This document shows positions 17,721 to 26,293 of a stretch of 64,000 bases of DNA, in pieces. The position numbers and the translations under genes are program-made. The DNA is from DATDAH01 sp963725155 (GTDB lineage: Bacteria > Actinomycetota > Acidimicrobiia > Acidimicrobiales > DATDAH01). Positions within the stretch are counted from its first letter, which is position 1, and each line of letters opens with the position of its first letter. The notes beneath the pieces were generated by a model, which made no database searches, was not told the origin of the DNA, and saw only the letters and a list, made by a program, of their open reading frames with translations. The stretch spans positions 620,001 through 684,000 of the forward strand of contig CAVRXU010000008.1 in the NCBI GenBank assembly GCA_963725155.1, written 5' to 3'.

Positions 17721-18713
17721 TCACGCCTCGGCCGCGGCGCGGCTCTGGGCCCGGATCTCGTCGAGGACCGCCAGGTTCGCCACGGCCTCTTCAGGGTCGA
17801 TCGGGGCCGGACCTCCCTCGCGCACGGACGCGGCGAAGGCCTCGGCCTGCAGCGTGTACGGATCGGCGGTCGGAAAGGCCAGGGTCTCGGTGTCGGGGGC
17901 GGTGGGCGGGTCGCCCCCAGCAGTGCGCCACACGGTGGTGGACCGGTCCGGCGGGATGTTGAACGGGATCTCGATCTCGACCCGGCCCTCGGAGCCGAGC
18001 ACCGTCACCCGCTGGTCCGGTTCGCCCCGGGTGGAGACGGTGAACGTGGCGTGGCCGGTGGGGAAGGCCAGGACCGCCGAGCTCAGGACGTCGACGCCCG
18101 TCACCGGATCGATGTCCGCCATCCCGGTGATCGCGGTGGGTTCGGCGCCGAACAGCAGGCGAGACAGGTCGACGGCGTAGCAGCCGATGTCGAGCAGGGC
18201 GCCGCCACCACTCTCCGGTTGGTTGCGGATGTTGTCCGGGTCGTCGTTGAAGTAGGAGAACCGAGTGTGCACTGCCAGGAGCCGGCCGATGTCCTCGGCG
18301 ACCAGGCCGCGCACCGCGTGCCAGGAGGGGTGGAAGCGGTACATGAACGCCTCCATGAGGACCGACCCGGGCTCGAACTCGTCGACGATGGCTCGCGCCT
18401 CGTCTCGGGTCCGGCCCAGTGGCTTCTCACAGAGCACGTGCTTGCCGGCCCGCGACGCGGCGACCGTCCACTCCCGGTGGAGGTGGTTCGGCAGCGGGTT
18501 GTAGACCACGTCGACATCAGCGGCGTCGAGCAGCTCGTCGTAGCTGCCGTAGGAACGCTCGATGCCAAGGGCGCCGGCTGCGGTGGCGGCCCGCTCGGCG
18601 TCACGAGACGCGATGGCCACCACCTCGCACCCCTCGGCCCGCTGGATGGCGGGGACGACCTTCTCGATCCCGATCGCCGCCGTGCTGAGCACGCCCCACC
18701 GCACCGTTTCCAT
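17721..18713 (-). CDS. Gfo/Idh/MocA family oxidoreductase (xylose-dehydrogenase-like)
   Basis: A 330-residue dehydrogenase starting at an ATG with GGAGGGAG in front. The Rossmann segment WGVLSTAAIGIEKV, VYNPLPNHLH, EKPLGRT (catalytic Lys) and LMEAFMYRFHPSW place it in the branch containing NADP-dependent D-xylose 1-dehydrogenases and dimeric dihydrodiol dehydrogenases. GGGALLDIGCYAVDLSR is the C-terminal domain signature. It ends 95 bases upstream of the sugar-binding-protein gene on the same strand, so it may act on the sugar imported by that system. Confidence 0.9.
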   Translation of the reverse strand: METVRWGVLSTAAIGIEKVVPAIQRAEGCEVVAIASRDAERAATAAGALGIERSYGSYDELLDAADVDVVYNPLPNHLHREWTVAASRAGKHVLCEKPLGRTRDEARAIVDEFEPGSVLMEAFMYRFHPSWHAVRGLVAEDIGRLLAVHTRFSYFNDDPDNIRNQPESGGGALLDIGCYAVDLSRLLFGAEPTAITGMADIDPVTGVDVLSSAVLAFPTGHATFTVSTRGEPDQRVTVLGSEGRVEIEIPFNIPPDRSTTVWRTAGGDPPTAPDTETLAFPTADPYTLQAEAFAASVREGGPAPIDPEEAVANLAVLDEIRAQSRAAAEA

Positions 18714-18745
18714 CGTTCGCTCCCTCCGCCGCGGACCGGCCCTGG

Positions 18746-19303
18746 CTAGGGCACGGGGATGCTGTTGCGGTACCCGTTGTCGACGATCATCTGGCCGGTC
18801 TCGGCGTAGTCCTCGCGGTTGGGCGGGGCCCACGTCCCCAGGCCGTCGACATAGCGGTTGTACATGCAGAAGGCCGCGGCGATGAGCACGGTGTCGTGGA
18901 TCTCTACGTCGGTCGCCCCCTCCTCGCGGGCGGCAGCCACCAGCTCGAGGGTCACGTTGAGCCCACCCTCCTGCACCTTGCCGGCGATGCGCAGCAGGGC
19001 CCGCAGCTTGTCCGAGATCGGGGCGCCGTCCAGATCCATGATCACCGCGTCGACGGTGTCCCAGCCCTCATCCAACTGCAGGGCGGCGAACGTGGCGTGG
19101 GAGCTGTGACAGAAGTGGCAGTCGTTCAGCTTCGAGACGTGGGCCGCGATCAGCTCCCGCTCACCTCGGGTGAGGTGGTTGTCCGGGTGCTCCTCGCGGA
19201 GGAGGACCTCAGCGAGGTCGTTGAGGGGCTTGGCCGTCTCGGGACGGAACGCCATGGGACCGATGATCCCGGGCAGCTCCTCGGGGAGGTCGATGTGAGG
19301 CAC
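18746..19303 (-). CDS. Carboxymuconolactone decarboxylase/AhpD-like peroxidase-related protein
   Basis: A 185-residue AhpD-like protein. The redox motif CHFCHSSH (CxxCxxxH) is near residues 65-73, after LTRGERELIAAHVSKLN. The C-terminal half LIAAAFCMYNRYVDGLGTW matches the peroxidase-related branch of the CMD family. Such proteins detoxify peroxides through a dithiol. The GTG at 19303 has AAAGGAG 7 bases upstream. It is 32 bases ahead of the Gfo/Idh gene and probably shares its transcript. Confidence 0.9.
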   Translation of the reverse strand: MPHIDLPEELPGIIGPMAFRPETAKPLNDLAEVLLREEHPDNHLTRGERELIAAHVSKLNDCHFCHSSHATFAALQLDEGWDTVDAVIMDLDGAPISDKLRALLRIAGKVQEGGLNVTLELVAAAREEGATDVEIHDTVLIAAAFCMYNRYVDGLGTWAPPNREDYAETGQMIVDNGYRNSIPVP

Positions 19304-19396
19304 GGTGACTCCTTTGCGCGGCGGCTCAGTCGGCCGGAGCCGCGACCGTAGACGCTGAACCCCGACCGCTGCCGTCCGACCTCTAGGGTCGATGCC

Positions 19397-20965
19397 TTGA
19401 CGACGGCCACCCTGCCCGTCCCGGTCACCGCCGCCCGTTCGGTGCGGATCGGCGGCCGCTCCTGGCCCGTCATCCTCCCGTCGCTGCGGGACAGCCGCCT
19501 CCACGTCGCCACCACCCTCCTCACCGTCCAGGTCCTCGGGCAGACGGTGATCGACTGGGACCTCTCCATCACCCAGATCCTGGTGGCGCTGGCGACGTGC
19601 TTCGTCCTCGAGGTCACGATCGTGGCCCGGCGTCAGGGGGTCCTGGCCTGGCCGGCCAGCGCCCTGTTGACCGGGAACGGCGTGGCCCTGCTCCTCCGGG
19701 TCCCCGGAACCGAGCACGGCGACTGGTGGAGCACCCGGGGCTGGCTCATCTTCGCCGGCACCGCGGCGCTGGCCGTGGTGTCGAAGTACCTCATCCGGGT
19801 CGGCGACCGGCCGTTGTTCAACCCGTCCAACCTGGGTCTCGTCCTGTGCTTCGTCGTCCTCGGCAGCCAGCGAGTCGAGCCCCAGGACTTCTGGTGGGGA
19901 CCGTGGTCACCCGGTCTGGCCCTGACCTACGCCGTGATCGTCGTGGGCGGCGTCCTCGTCACCCGCCGCCTCCACCTGCTCGGCGTCGTCGTGAGCTTCT
20001 GGGTGACGCTGGCCCTCGCCCTGGGGGTCGTGGCCCTGAGCGGCCATGCCATCACGGCCCGCTGGCACGTCGGCCTGCTCACCGACTGGGCGTGGTGGTG
20101 GGTCATCGTCACGTCGCCGGAGACGCTCATCTTCCTCTTCTTCATGATCACCGATCCGAAGACCGCCCCCCTGGGACGGGTGGCCCGAGTGGCCTTCGGC
20201 ATCGGGGTCGGGGTCCTGGCCGCCGTGTTCGCCGCGCCCCAGCAGACCGAATTCGCCACCAAGGTGGCCATCCTCGGCGCGCTGGTGGCCATGTGCGCCG
20301 TCCGGCCCCTCCTGGAGCGGGCCCTGCCGGCGCCCGGTTCGAACGAGGACCGCTGGTCGGAAGTGCGGGCTGGGTTGGGGCGCCGGCCACGGCTGGCGGT
20401 GGGCGGGGCCTTCGCCACTGGCCTCCTCGTCGTCGCCCTGGTCCTCGCCGGCGGGCATTCGCGAGCACTCCTGCCCGACTACGCCATCCACGGCGAGCGG
20501 CCGGTGGTGGCGATCGGGCCGGTCCCTGAGGTCGTCGTCGATGACAGCGTGGCCGATGTCGTCCTCGGCTTCGACCTGTCCGAGATCGGCGTCCTCGCCC
20601 GCGACCTGGTCGAGGACCTCGAGATCGAGGCGGAAGCCCTGCGCACCGACGACGAGGGGGTGGCGGCCCAAGCGGCCATCGGCGTCCGTCTCGACGATCT
20701 CCTGGCCCAGATGCACGCCTCCGGAGCGGTGACGGTTCCCCACTACCGCTTCGACTCCCTCCGTCTGATCCTCCACCGCGAGCTGGCCGAGGGACAGGCC
20801 GCTCCCCGGCTGGGGATCGAAGCCCACGGCTCCGTGCGCCGTGACCGCGCCGTCGACGGCCGGCTCACGCGGGGCGACACCGAGGCCCACGAGGGCGTCT
20901 ACCTGCTGACCGAGGTCGACGGCCACTGGCTCATCGACGACGAACGGACCGTCCCGGGCTCCTGA
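19397..20965 (+). CDS. RnfD/NqrB-like integral membrane protein with C-terminal soluble domain
   Basis: A 522-residue protein. About eight or nine hydrophobic segments fill residues 30-345. PLFNPSNLGLV and FFMITDPKTAPLGR match the conserved NPSN and TDP regions of RnfD/NqrB-type ion-pump subunits, though no other Rnf/Nqr subunit is nearby. After the last membrane span (about 325-345) a 175-residue hydrophilic domain follows with no recognised family. The start is a TTG at 19397, 10 bases after TAGGGT; a GTG at 19441 is a possible alternative. An orphan electron-transfer or flavin-bearing role is possible but not shown. Confidence 0.75.
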   Translation: MTTATLPVPVTAARSVRIGGRSWPVILPSLRDSRLHVATTLLTVQVLGQTVIDWDLSITQILVALATCFVLEVTIVARRQGVLAWPASALLTGNGVALLLRVPGTEHGDWWSTRGWLIFAGTAALAVVSKYLIRVGDRPLFNPSNLGLVLCFVVLGSQRVEPQDFWWGPWSPGLALTYAVIVVGGVLVTRRLHLLGVVVSFWVTLALALGVVALSGHAITARWHVGLLTDWAWWWVIVTSPETLIFLFFMITDPKTAPLGRVARVAFGIGVGVLAAVFAAPQQTEFATKVAILGALVAMCAVRPLLERALPAPGSNEDRWSEVRAGLGRRPRLAVGGAFATGLLVVALVLAGGHSRALLPDYAIHGERPVVAIGPVPEVVVDDSVADVVLGFDLSEIGVLARDLVEDLEIEAEALRTDDEGVAAQAAIGVRLDDLLAQMHASGAVTVPHYRFDSLRLILHRELAEGQAAPRLGIEAHGSVRRDRAVDGRLTRGDTEAHEGVYLLTEVDGHWLIDDERTVPGS

Positions 20966-20982
20966 GACGCCGGGCCCGACGC

Positions 20983-22569
20983 CTACGCCCCCAGCCGCTC
21001 CTGTGCCTGGCTCCGCAGCTCGTACTTGAGGACCTTGTTGCTGGCGTTCATGGGGAGAGTCTCGACGATCTCGACGTAACGGGGAGCCTTGTAGTTGGCC
21101 ATCGTCTCGCGGGCCCAGGCCACGATGGCGGCCTCCTCGGGGCGGCTGCCGGTGGTCGGGACCACGAAGGCCATGCCCACCTCGCCGAGGCGCTCGTCGG
21201 GCACCCCGATGACCGCGACCTGGGCGATGTCGGGGTGATCCAGGAGCAGGCTCTCGATCTCGGCCGGGTAGGCGTTGAAGCCGCCCTGGATGAACATGTC
21301 CTTCATGCGGTCCGTGATGTCGATGTAGCCCCGCTCGTCCATCACGGCGATGTCGCCGGTGTGCAGCCAACCGTCGGCGTCGATGGTCTCGGCCGTCTGC
21401 TCCGGCTCTTCGAAGTAGCCGCTCATCACGTTGTAGCCCCGGATGACGACCTCGCCCGGCTCGCCCCGCGGGAGCTCGTTGCCTTCGCCGTCGACCACGA
21501 GCACCTCGACGTCGGGGATGGCCCGCCCGTCGGTGTTGGCGATCGTCTCGGGGTCGTCGTCGTGACGGCACATGGTGGCGATGCCGTGGACCTCGGTCAG
21601 CCCGTAGCCGGTGACCACCGTCTCGAAGCCGAGGGTGTCGTACATCCGGTTGACCATCTCGACCGGCACCGGAGCCGCGCCCGTGACGGCGAGACGCAGC
21701 GAGCTCATGTCGAAGCGATCGAGGTCCGGATGGTTCAGGATCGTCTGGTAGATCGCCGGCGGGCCGGGGAGCATCGTGATCCGGTCGATGGGCACCCGTT
21801 CCATCACCGTCGGCACGTCGAAGACGGGCTGGGGCAGGATCGTCGCCCCCTTGAGGAGGCTGGCCAGGATCCCGGCCTTCAACCCGAAGGCGTGGAAGAA
21901 GGGGTTGATGATGAGGTACCGGTCGCCCTCCCGGAGGCCCACCACCGTCGACCACGCGTCGTACGCCCGGATGCCGGCGGCGTGGCGGAGCATCGCCCCC
22001 TTGGGGTTCCCCGTGGTGCCGGAGGTGAAGAGGATGTCGCTCAGGTCCTCGCCGTCGATGCCCGCGGCCCGCTCGACCGCGGCCTCCGGGCTGACCTGGT
22101 CGGCCCGGGCCAGGAACTCCGTCATCGGGGTGGTCCCGGCCGGCGACGCCCCCCGCAAGGTGATCGTCTCCTCCAGGCTGTCCAGGCCCTCGACCCCGTC
22201 GAGCAGCGCCACGTAGTCGGTGTCGAGGAAGTCGGTCACCGTGAACAGCAGGCGGGCCCGGGACTTGTTCAGGACATACGCCGCCTCCCGGCCCTTGAAC
22301 CGGGTGTTGAGCGGGACGAGGACGGCGCCCGCGGTGTGCAGGCCCAGCTCGGCCACCGCCCATTCGAGGCAGTTGGGGCCCCAGATGGCGACCCGGTCCC
22401 CCGGCTCCATGCCCGAGGCGATGAAGGCGCGGGCCGCCCGCTCCACCTCGGCGGCCAGCTCCACATACGACAGCGAGACGGCGCCGTCCACGAAGGCCTC
22501 GGCGTCACCGAACCGCTCGGCCGCCCGGGTCACCACCGCGCCGATGGTCTGGGGGAGATCGTCGCTCAC
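20983..22569 (-). CDS. Acyl-CoA synthetase, FadD3-like
   Basis: A 528-residue AMP-dependent ligase of full length. The P-loop FTSGTTGNPKGAM, the GYGLTE adenine motif, GWLHTGDIAV and the C-terminal NKVLKYEL with the catalytic Lys are all present. Stretches such as INPFFH.FG.KAGILA, LPGPP.IYQ, GGFNAYPAEIE and VIGVPD.RLGEVG.AFV closely match, from memory, mycobacterial FadD3, which activates the steroid C/D-ring propionate HIP. That makes steroid-ring or related acid activation a reasonable guess. The GTG at 22569 is preferred; the frame is open to 22635. It is a single gene convergent with the RnfD-like gene. Confidence 0.88.
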   Translation of the reverse strand: MSDDLPQTIGAVVTRAAERFGDAEAFVDGAVSLSYVELAAEVERAARAFIASGMEPGDRVAIWGPNCLEWAVAELGLHTAGAVLVPLNTRFKGREAAYVLNKSRARLLFTVTDFLDTDYVALLDGVEGLDSLEETITLRGASPAGTTPMTEFLARADQVSPEAAVERAAGIDGEDLSDILFTSGTTGNPKGAMLRHAAGIRAYDAWSTVVGLREGDRYLIINPFFHAFGLKAGILASLLKGATILPQPVFDVPTVMERVPIDRITMLPGPPAIYQTILNHPDLDRFDMSSLRLAVTGAAPVPVEMVNRMYDTLGFETVVTGYGLTEVHGIATMCRHDDDPETIANTDGRAIPDVEVLVVDGEGNELPRGEPGEVVIRGYNVMSGYFEEPEQTAETIDADGWLHTGDIAVMDERGYIDITDRMKDMFIQGGFNAYPAEIESLLLDHPDIAQVAVIGVPDERLGEVGMAFVVPTTGSRPEEAAIVAWARETMANYKAPRYVEIVETLPMNASNKVLKYELRSQAQERLGA

Positions 22570-22692
22570 GGCTCGGGATCGTAGGGCGTGAACGGACAGC
22601 CATCGGCAGCCGCGCGCGGCCGGATCGGTTGTCAACGGAGCAGGGTCGACGGTGCCGCGGGGGCAGCGGTCTCTGGGTTCGGTTCGTCGCGA

Positions 22693-23958
22693 TCAGGCGG
22701 CGGAGGCCTCGGGTGGGGCATTGGCGTTCTTGGGGTGGGCCGGGTCCTCGGGAGGCACCATCAGGCGCCGGCCGATGCCCTCGACGAGGGCCCAGCCCTG
22801 GTGGGTCTTGCGTCTGTGGTCCTCGATGCAGAGCCAGTCGAGGCTGCGGAGCTCGGTGAGGTGGGTGTGCGCCCAGTCGATGCGGTGATCGACCTGCAGG
22901 TTCCGGGTGGCTCCGCACCCTTGGCGAGTGCACTGGCCGCCGATCCAGTCCAACACGACCTGCTGACGAGCCGTGGCCCGCCGTCCGAGGTGGGTGACGT
23001 TGAACACGTCCACGCCGTTGGTGATGACCAGATCGATCGTGGCCTGAGGCAGAAGGGCCCGGACGGCCTCGACCGAGACGGGCCCGAGGCCGTCGATCTC
23101 ACAGACCTCCCCCGCCACGGTGTGGCCCCGCTGCAGGGCGGCAGCGTCGACCCGGACCAGGATCCGCACGGGTGGCCCCACCGGCCCCGGCCGACCGCCG
23201 GGCACCGTTGTCCCGGCACCATCGGGGCCGGCCCCGGTCATCTTCCCCTTCCGGGCTGCGGCTGCGAACCGCAGGGCGGCAAGGAGGGCGTCGAACATGA
23301 GGGCTCCGCGGCGCTCGCGGCGGCCGGCTCGGCGGGCCCGGTGGAACTCGGCCTGCACCCAAGGCTCCAGCAGCGCCAGGATCTCCGCGATTGACGAGGT
23401 GGGGCCCTTGCCGTGGATCCAGCCCTCCCCTTCCTCTTCGTCGACCCCGGCGCTGAAGTCCCGCCGTTCCTGGGCCCGCTTCGCCTTCTCCTCGGCGTCG
23501 GTCGCCGCGGCGCGGACCTTCTTGGCCTTCCGCTTCAACTCCGGCACCGACGCGTTCTTCGCCGTGTCCAACAACTCGTGCTCCGCGGTGGGGTCCGCCC
23601 CTGCCCCAGAGGTCACCTCATGGGCCTGGGTCGACGAGAGCTCCCCATTGCGCAGCGCCTCGTCGGTTGCGTCCAGCTGCTCGAGCTTCTCTGAGGTCTC
23701 GAGGTCTTTCTCTGCATCTTTCGGGCTCTGACCGGTCCGCTTGGCCAACCACCGGGCCCTGCTCCCGTCGCCGTCCTCGCCGACCGTCGCCTGGTCGATG
23801 TGCTTCGCCGCTCGCAACCGGGCGCCCGCCGCCAGCTTCTCGATGCCCACGAACTCGTCGATCGCCGCGGTCAGCTCCGGCCCGGACAGCCCTTCCGGGT
23901 CGAAGTCGCGACAAGCCTTCCGAAGGTCCCGACGCAGAGAGGTGAACGGAGCGAACAT
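22693..23958 (-). CDS. DUF222/HNH endonuclease (13E12-repeat family), copy 1
   Basis: A 421-residue protein. The N-terminal two-thirds are the charged helical DUF222 region, including KKVRAAATDAEEKAKRAQ. A C-terminal HNH nuclease follows: CTRQGCGATRNLQVDHRIDW, then CIEDHRRKTHQGW. The Cys pair and Asp-His are as expected for HNH. The family is very abundant and multi-copy in actinobacteria, often in variable regions, and its cellular role is unclear. It is only distantly like copy 2 at 27188. A TAATGT box is 9 bases before the ATG. Confidence 0.9.
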   Translation of the reverse strand: MFAPFTSLRRDLRKACRDFDPEGLSGPELTAAIDEFVGIEKLAAGARLRAAKHIDQATVGEDGDGSRARWLAKRTGQSPKDAEKDLETSEKLEQLDATDEALRNGELSSTQAHEVTSGAGADPTAEHELLDTAKNASVPELKRKAKKVRAAATDAEEKAKRAQERRDFSAGVDEEEGEGWIHGKGPTSSIAEILALLEPWVQAEFHRARRAGRRERRGALMFDALLAALRFAAAARKGKMTGAGPDGAGTTVPGGRPGPVGPPVRILVRVDAAALQRGHTVAGEVCEIDGLGPVSVEAVRALLPQATIDLVITNGVDVFNVTHLGRRATARQQVVLDWIGGQCTRQGCGATRNLQVDHRIDWAHTHLTELRSLDWLCIEDHRRKTHQGWALVEGIGRRLMVPPEDPAHPKNANAPPEASAA

Positions 23959-23967
23959 CTGCGACTC

Positions 23968-23973
23968 ACATTA
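23968..23973 (-). promoter_or_regulatory. Putative -10 box of DUF222/HNH copy 1
   Basis: TAATGT on the minus strand ends 9 bases before the ATG at 23958, consistent with a leaderless transcript. Confidence 0.35.
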
Positions 23974-24152
23974 CTGAGGGGGTGTGACAGTCAAAGCGCC
24001 AAACCCGGCCTCGGCGACAGAGAATTTCTCCCCTTTCTCGGAAGCGGCCGGACTCCGTCTGATCCCAGCCAGAGCAACGGAATGTCACCCATCGAGGCAG
24101 GCCGGCCACCTCGAGTGATCGGTGCGAACAAGATGTACGAGATGCAAAGACT

Positions 24153-24195
24153 TTGGAGGAAATAGCCCCCGGATTCCGGGGGCTATTTCCTCCAA
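24153..24195. terminator. Perfect 21-base-arm hairpin
   Basis: Two perfectly complementary 21-base arms (from TTGGAGGAAATAG at 24153 to CTATTTCCTCCAA ending 24195) around a single central T. It lies in the gene-poor stretch between DUF222/HNH copy 1 and the DUF4395 remnant. It could be a strong terminator or a mobile-element scar. The arms are AT-richer than the surroundings. Confidence 0.7.
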
Positions 24196-24325
24196 TGAGT
24201 TCCCGGCACCACCGAGCGCCAGAATCCAAAGCCCGACGAGCCGACGGTGACGACCGACCAGCAGCACCCCCTCCGTGCCATCGGTTCGCCCAGCCCGCTG
24301 GCGACTGCGGCGTGGACGGCTTCAG

Positions 24326-24499
24326 CCAGGTCGGGTCGTTGCAGGCGAGGCACACGTGCTCGGGGATGACGCCCACCCGCATGAGGACGGCGAACACGTG
24401 GCAGCCAAGGCAGATGGCGAACACGGACTCCAGCGTCGCGGCCACGACGATTGCGGCGAGCAACACGTACGCCGATGCGCTTCCCGGCGTCGCTGACAC
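24326..24499 (-). pseudogene. C-terminal remnant of a DUF4395 membrane protein
   Basis: From a GTG at 24499 the frame encodes one hydrophobic helix (YVLLAAIVVAATLESVFAIC), then CLGCHVFAVLMRVGVIPEH and CLACND, which is the C-terminal hallmark of DUF4395 proteins (ExxFxxCLGC...CxxC). The first two thirds of the usual 140-residue protein are absent. After residue 58 the frame runs on to 23966 without similarity to the family and through the hairpin at 24153. The missing part would fall where the transglycosylase gene now starts. It is a decayed fragment of a gene often linked to redox proteins. The other 460 bases of 23959-24595 hold nothing else I can support. Confidence 0.6.
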
Positions 24500-24595
24500 A
24501 GACCGGCCCTGGCCTCGACGGGGGCGACGGGGCCGCGGAACCCTTGGCTACCAGGCCTTGACGGCCGATGAGAGGGACCAGAACCAGGTCTTCTC

Positions 24596-25522
24596 ATGCC
24601 CCTGCTCAAGCTCACTGCCGCTGCTCTCAGCGCCGCCCTGCTCGTGGGCGCGGGCTCGGTCGCGCTCGGCCAGAGCGGGGGCACCCTCTCGGTGGACGTG
24701 TCGGTGGACGAGGCCAACGCCCGGTTGGCCGCCGCCGAGGACGACGTGGTCGCCCTGCGGGGCCAGCTCGCCGTGCTCCAACTCGAGCGCTCGGAGTACG
24801 GGCGGCGCCTGGCCCAACGCGACGCCCGCCGCGAGCAGGCCGCCCTCGACCTGCGGGCGGCTCGGGCGACGGCCCAGCGGCTGGCCGTCCAGGCCTACAT
24901 GGGCGCGGGCAGCGCCCCGAGCGCCGAGACCATCGCCTACGCCGACCTCGACCCGCTCGACTACACGTTCCGGGCCACCCTGCTGGAGGACTCCACCAAC
25001 GCCCGCTACCGCGCCGCGACCTACTACCAGGAGCTGCGGGATCAGGCCTCCGACGCCGTGGCCGCCACCGTCGCGCACCTCGACGACCTCGACGAGACCA
25101 TCACCACGACCCGCCTGAGGCTCGGCGAGGCCGAGGATGCCCAACGCACCGCCGCGGTCGTGCTGGCCGAGGCCGAGGATGCCGAACGGGCCGCCCGCCA
25201 GGCCGCCGAACTCGTACCGATCGGGGTCGGCGGCCCGCCGGCGGACGGCTCGTTCGTCCCCCTGGGCGAGTGGCCGGGAGGACCCTCCTACGCCCAGTGG
25301 TCGGCCCTGCGCCAGTGCGAGTCGAGCGGCAACTACCGGGCCGTCAGCCCGTCGGGGCTCTACCGGGGCGCATACCAGTTCGATCTCGGCACCTGGGCCA
25401 CCGTGGGCGGCACCGGCGACCCCATCAACGCTTCGCCCGCCGAGCAGGACCACCGGGCCCAGTACCTGTGGTCCCAGCGGGGAGCCAGCCCCTGGCCGAT
25501 CTGCGGGCGCTACCTACTCTGA
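24596..25522 (+). CDS. Secreted transglycosylase-like protein with coiled coil (Rpf-like domain)
   Basis: A 308-residue exported protein. Signal peptide at residues 1-26 (LLKLTAAALSAALLVGAGSVA). A long coiled coil covers about 38-215, including the Glu/Ala-rich AEAEDAERAARQAAEL. A C-terminal transglycosylase-like domain (PF06737) covers about 230-308: ALRQCESSGNY with the catalytic Glu, GLYRGAYQFDLGTW, INASPAEQDHRAQYLW and WPICGRYL. It is the peptidoglycan-cleaving fold of resuscitation-promoting factors. The coiled coil plus lytic domain architecture is common in actinobacteria. Role: wall remodelling outside the membrane. Confidence 0.92.
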   Translation: MPLLKLTAAALSAALLVGAGSVALGQSGGTLSVDVSVDEANARLAAAEDDVVALRGQLAVLQLERSEYGRRLAQRDARREQAALDLRAARATAQRLAVQAYMGAGSAPSAETIAYADLDPLDYTFRATLLEDSTNARYRAATYYQELRDQASDAVAATVAHLDDLDETITTTRLRLGEAEDAQRTAAVVLAEAEDAERAARQAAELVPIGVGGPPADGSFVPLGEWPGGPSYAQWSALRQCESSGNYRAVSPSGLYRGAYQFDLGTWATVGGTGDPINASPAEQDHRAQYLWSQRGASPWPICGRYLL

Positions 25523-25590
25523 TCGGCGGGGGCCGCCTCCCTGGCGGCGCCGAGGCCAAGGCTGTCGAGGAAGGGGGTAAGAACGGGGGA

Positions 25591-26253
25591 ATGACCGAGG
25601 CCGGCGACATCGACCGGGTGGCGGCGGACCACCTGCTGACCACGACCCGCTCGGTCCGGCGCCGCCTCGACCTGAGCCGGCCGGTCCCCCGGGACGTGCT
25701 CCTGGAGTGCATCGGGATCGCCGAGCAGGCACCGGTCGGGTCCAACCAGATCTCCCGTGTGCGCTGGCTGGTGGTCGACGACCCGGACCTGAAGGCAGGC
25801 GTGGCCGACGTCTACCACGAGGCTTGGGCGCCGTACGCCGGTCGCTTCGACCCGGGCGACCTCGACGACCGGGCCCGACGGACCATTGACGCCGCCGCCT
25901 TCATCGCCGAGCACCTGGCCGAGGTGCCGGCCCTCGTCATCCCCTGCGTCCGACGCCACCGCACCGTGCCGGACCCGGCCGTGGCCATGCCTCATGCGCC
26001 CGCCTCGTCCGTCTACGGCTCGGTCTACCCGGCGGTCTGGAGCTTCTGCCTGGCCCTGCGCAGCCGGGGCTTGGGCTCGTCGATCACAACCCTGCACCTC
26101 TACGGCGCCGACCGGGTGGCCGCCCTGCTCGCCGTGCCCGACACCTTCCTCCAGGCCTGTCTCCTGCCCGTCGGCTACTACACCGGTGACACCTTCCGGC
26201 CCGTGCCCCGCCCCGACCCGGCGACGATCACCGGGTTCAACGGCTGGGCCTGA
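25591..26253 (+). CDS. Nitroreductase family protein
   Basis: A 220-residue FMN-dependent nitroreductase-fold protein. TTTRSVRRRLDLSRPVPRDV at residues 17-36 and CIGIAEQAPVGSNQ carry the N-terminal FMN-phosphate-binding Arg and Ser/Asn residues. The C-terminal segment ALRSRGLGSSITTLHLYG and the last-third GYYTGDTF match the family. It probably reduces an enone or nitro compound with NAD(P)H. The ATG at 25591 has GGGGGA directly upstream. It lies 40 bases before the degenerate MBL-fold gene on the same strand. Confidence 0.88.
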   Translation: MTEAGDIDRVAADHLLTTTRSVRRRLDLSRPVPRDVLLECIGIAEQAPVGSNQISRVRWLVVDDPDLKAGVADVYHEAWAPYAGRFDPGDLDDRARRTIDAAAFIAEHLAEVPALVIPCVRRHRTVPDPAVAMPHAPASSVYGSVYPAVWSFCLALRSRGLGSSITTLHLYGADRVAALLAVPDTFLQACLLPVGYYTGDTFRPVPRPDPATITGFNGWA

Positions 26254-26293
26254 TCCGCGGGCGGCGGGGCGCCGGCTGGGAAAGACTGCGGCT

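Noticed and set aside
19907..22363. An 818-codon minus-strand frame
   Set aside because: It spans the RnfD-like gene in antisense and the ligase gene in the wrong frame; no conserved motif.
24568..26253. Reading the nitroreductase as a 561-residue fusion
   Set aside because: The first 340 codons are an out-of-frame reading of the transglycosylase gene; the nitroreductase has its own ATG and ribosome site at 25591.
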